Shown here: positions 5,277-6,014 of the stretch, in pieces
Layout: each line of letters opens with the position of its first letter
Position numbering within the stretch: the first letter of the stretch is position 1
Assembly: GCA_001438335.1 (NCBI GenBank)
Contig: LIBV01000058.1
Location: forward strand, 1-6,014
DNA: 6,014 nt
Source: Pelagibacteraceae bacterium BACL5 MAG-120820-bin39
Lineage (GTDB): Bacteria > Pseudomonadota > Alphaproteobacteria > Pelagibacterales > Pelagibacteraceae
Reading direction: 5' to 3'
Notes under the pieces: model-generated
Seen by the model: the letters and a program-made list of their open reading frames with translations, nothing else
Told to the model about the DNA's origin: nothing
Database searches by the model: none
Translations under genes and position numbers: made by a program

Positions 5277-6014
5277 ATGAAAATACAAAAAATTATTCTT
5301 CCTTTATTAGCAATTATTGGGGCAACGATATTCTTTTCAGTGTTTATTGTTAAAGAAGTGAACCAAGCAATTGTTTTACAATTTGGAGATCCAAAAAGAA
5401 TTATTGTAAATCCAGGATTAAATTTTAAAATCCCATTTATTCAAAACGTGGTTTACTTAGATAAAAGAATTTTAAATTTAGATGCACCGTCTGAAGAAGT
5501 AATTGCATCAGATCAAAAAAGATTAATCGTTGATGCATTCGCAAGATTTAAAATCGTTGATCCATTAAAATTTTATATTTCTGTTGGAGATGAACGGGTA
5601 GCAAGATCAAGATTGGCAACAGTAATAAACTCAAGAATAAGAAATGTTTTAGGACAAGAAGAGTTACAAACGCTTTTATCTGTAGATAGAATTAAACAAA
5701 TGGAGTTGATTAAAGAGGGTGTAAATGCTGAAGCTCAAAACTTCGGAATTAACATAGTTGACGTAAGAATTAAAAGAGCAGACCTTCCTCAAGCAAATAG
5801 TGAAGCAATTTTTAGAAGAATGCAAACTGAACGAGAGAGAGAAGCAAAAGAATTTAGAGCAAGAGGTGCAGAGATGGCAGTAACTATTACTTCAACTGCT
5901 GATAAAGAAGTAACAGTTCTAATTGCAGATGCTGAAAAAAAATCTGAGATCATGAAAGGGGAAGGTGATGGTGAAAGAAATAAAATTTTTGCTGATGCCT
6001 TTGGTAGAGACCCA
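5277..6014 (+). CDS. hflC: HflC, SPFH-domain partner of HflK (3' end cut by window)
   Basis: The ATG at 5277 directly follows the hflK stop (TAAATG, no gap) and the frame is open to the window end, giving 246 codons without a stop. The N-terminus carries an anchor, IILPLLAIIGATIFFSVFIV (about 6-25), then the band 7 domain: VNQAIVLQFGDPKRIIVNPGLNFKIPF, later LNLDAPSEEVIASD, and VDVRIKRADLP, the usual HflC landmark. A charged helical stretch (MQTEREREAKEFRARG) and the GEGDGERNKIFADAFGRDP region follow. E. coli HflC is 334 residues, so several tens of residues are probably missing beyond the window. The only purine-rich site is AGGA at 5261-5264 inside hflK, so translation is likely coupled to hflK. 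It acts with HflK in controlling FtsH. Confidence 0.96.
   Translation, partial: MKIQKIILPLLAIIGATIFFSVFIVKEVNQAIVLQFGDPKRIIVNPGLNFKIPFIQNVVYLDKRILNLDAPSEEVIASDQKRLIVDAFARFKIVDPLKFYISVGDERVARSRLATVINSRIRNVLGQEELQTLLSVDRIKQMELIKEGVNAEAQNFGINIVDVRIKRADLPQANSEAIFRRMQTEREREAKEFRARGAEMAVTITSTADKEVTVLIADAEKKSEIMKGEGDGERNKIFADAFGRDP

Overview
The window is AT-rich, tightly packed and gene-dense. Its protein types and gene content point to an alphaproteobacterium, most likely the SAR11/Pelagibacterales group. The reasons are a circularly permuted two-piece tmRNA gene (typical of alphaproteobacteria), an alphaproteobacterial-style ThyX with an N-terminal extension, very short intergenic gaps, low GC and strong use of A/T-ending codons. 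The organism assignment is an inference; no search was run.

Layout. (1) Positions 1-1507, + strand: the C-terminal half of pyruvate phosphate dikinase (ppdK, cut by the window start), followed after 11 bases by a 68-residue DUF1737-type protein with a strong Shine-Dalgarno. (2) Positions 1508-1682: a non-coding gap with two imperfect hairpins, three copies of CTTCGTAG, and a 14-base copy of the tmRNA coding-piece end. (3) Positions 1683-2045, - strand: a 120-residue NTF2-like/lumazine-binding-like protein. (4) About 2062-2325, - strand: ssrA (tmRNA), permuted. The acceptor piece comes first and ends in CCA, then 12 bases of spacer, then the coding piece with the tag ANESYALAA. (5) Positions 2367-3314, + strand: thyX. 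Its longest open frame begins at 2244, but the first 41 codons are antisense tmRNA, so the real start is 2367. (6) Positions 3295-4119, - strand: an Mrp/ApbC-type P-loop ATPase lacking both the DUF59 domain and the CXXC pair, overlapping the thyX 3' end by 20 bases. (7) Positions 4170-6014, + strand: hflK and hflC, head to tail with no gap; hflC has no stop before the window ends.

How the genes fit together. Most are housekeeping: PEP/pyruvate interconversion (PPDK), ribosome rescue by trans-translation (tmRNA), flavin-dependent thymidylate synthesis (ThyX), Fe-S cluster handling (Mrp) and membrane protease control (HflKC). tmRNA-tagged proteins and FtsH-HflKC both belong to protein quality control, but nothing here shows co-regulation.

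The most interesting spot is 1515-2076. The last bases of the tmRNA coding piece are repeated exactly 548 bp away, on the far side of the NTF2-like gene. This is the pattern expected if a small cassette inserted at the tmRNA gene end, although no integrase is present. No wholly new system is evident.
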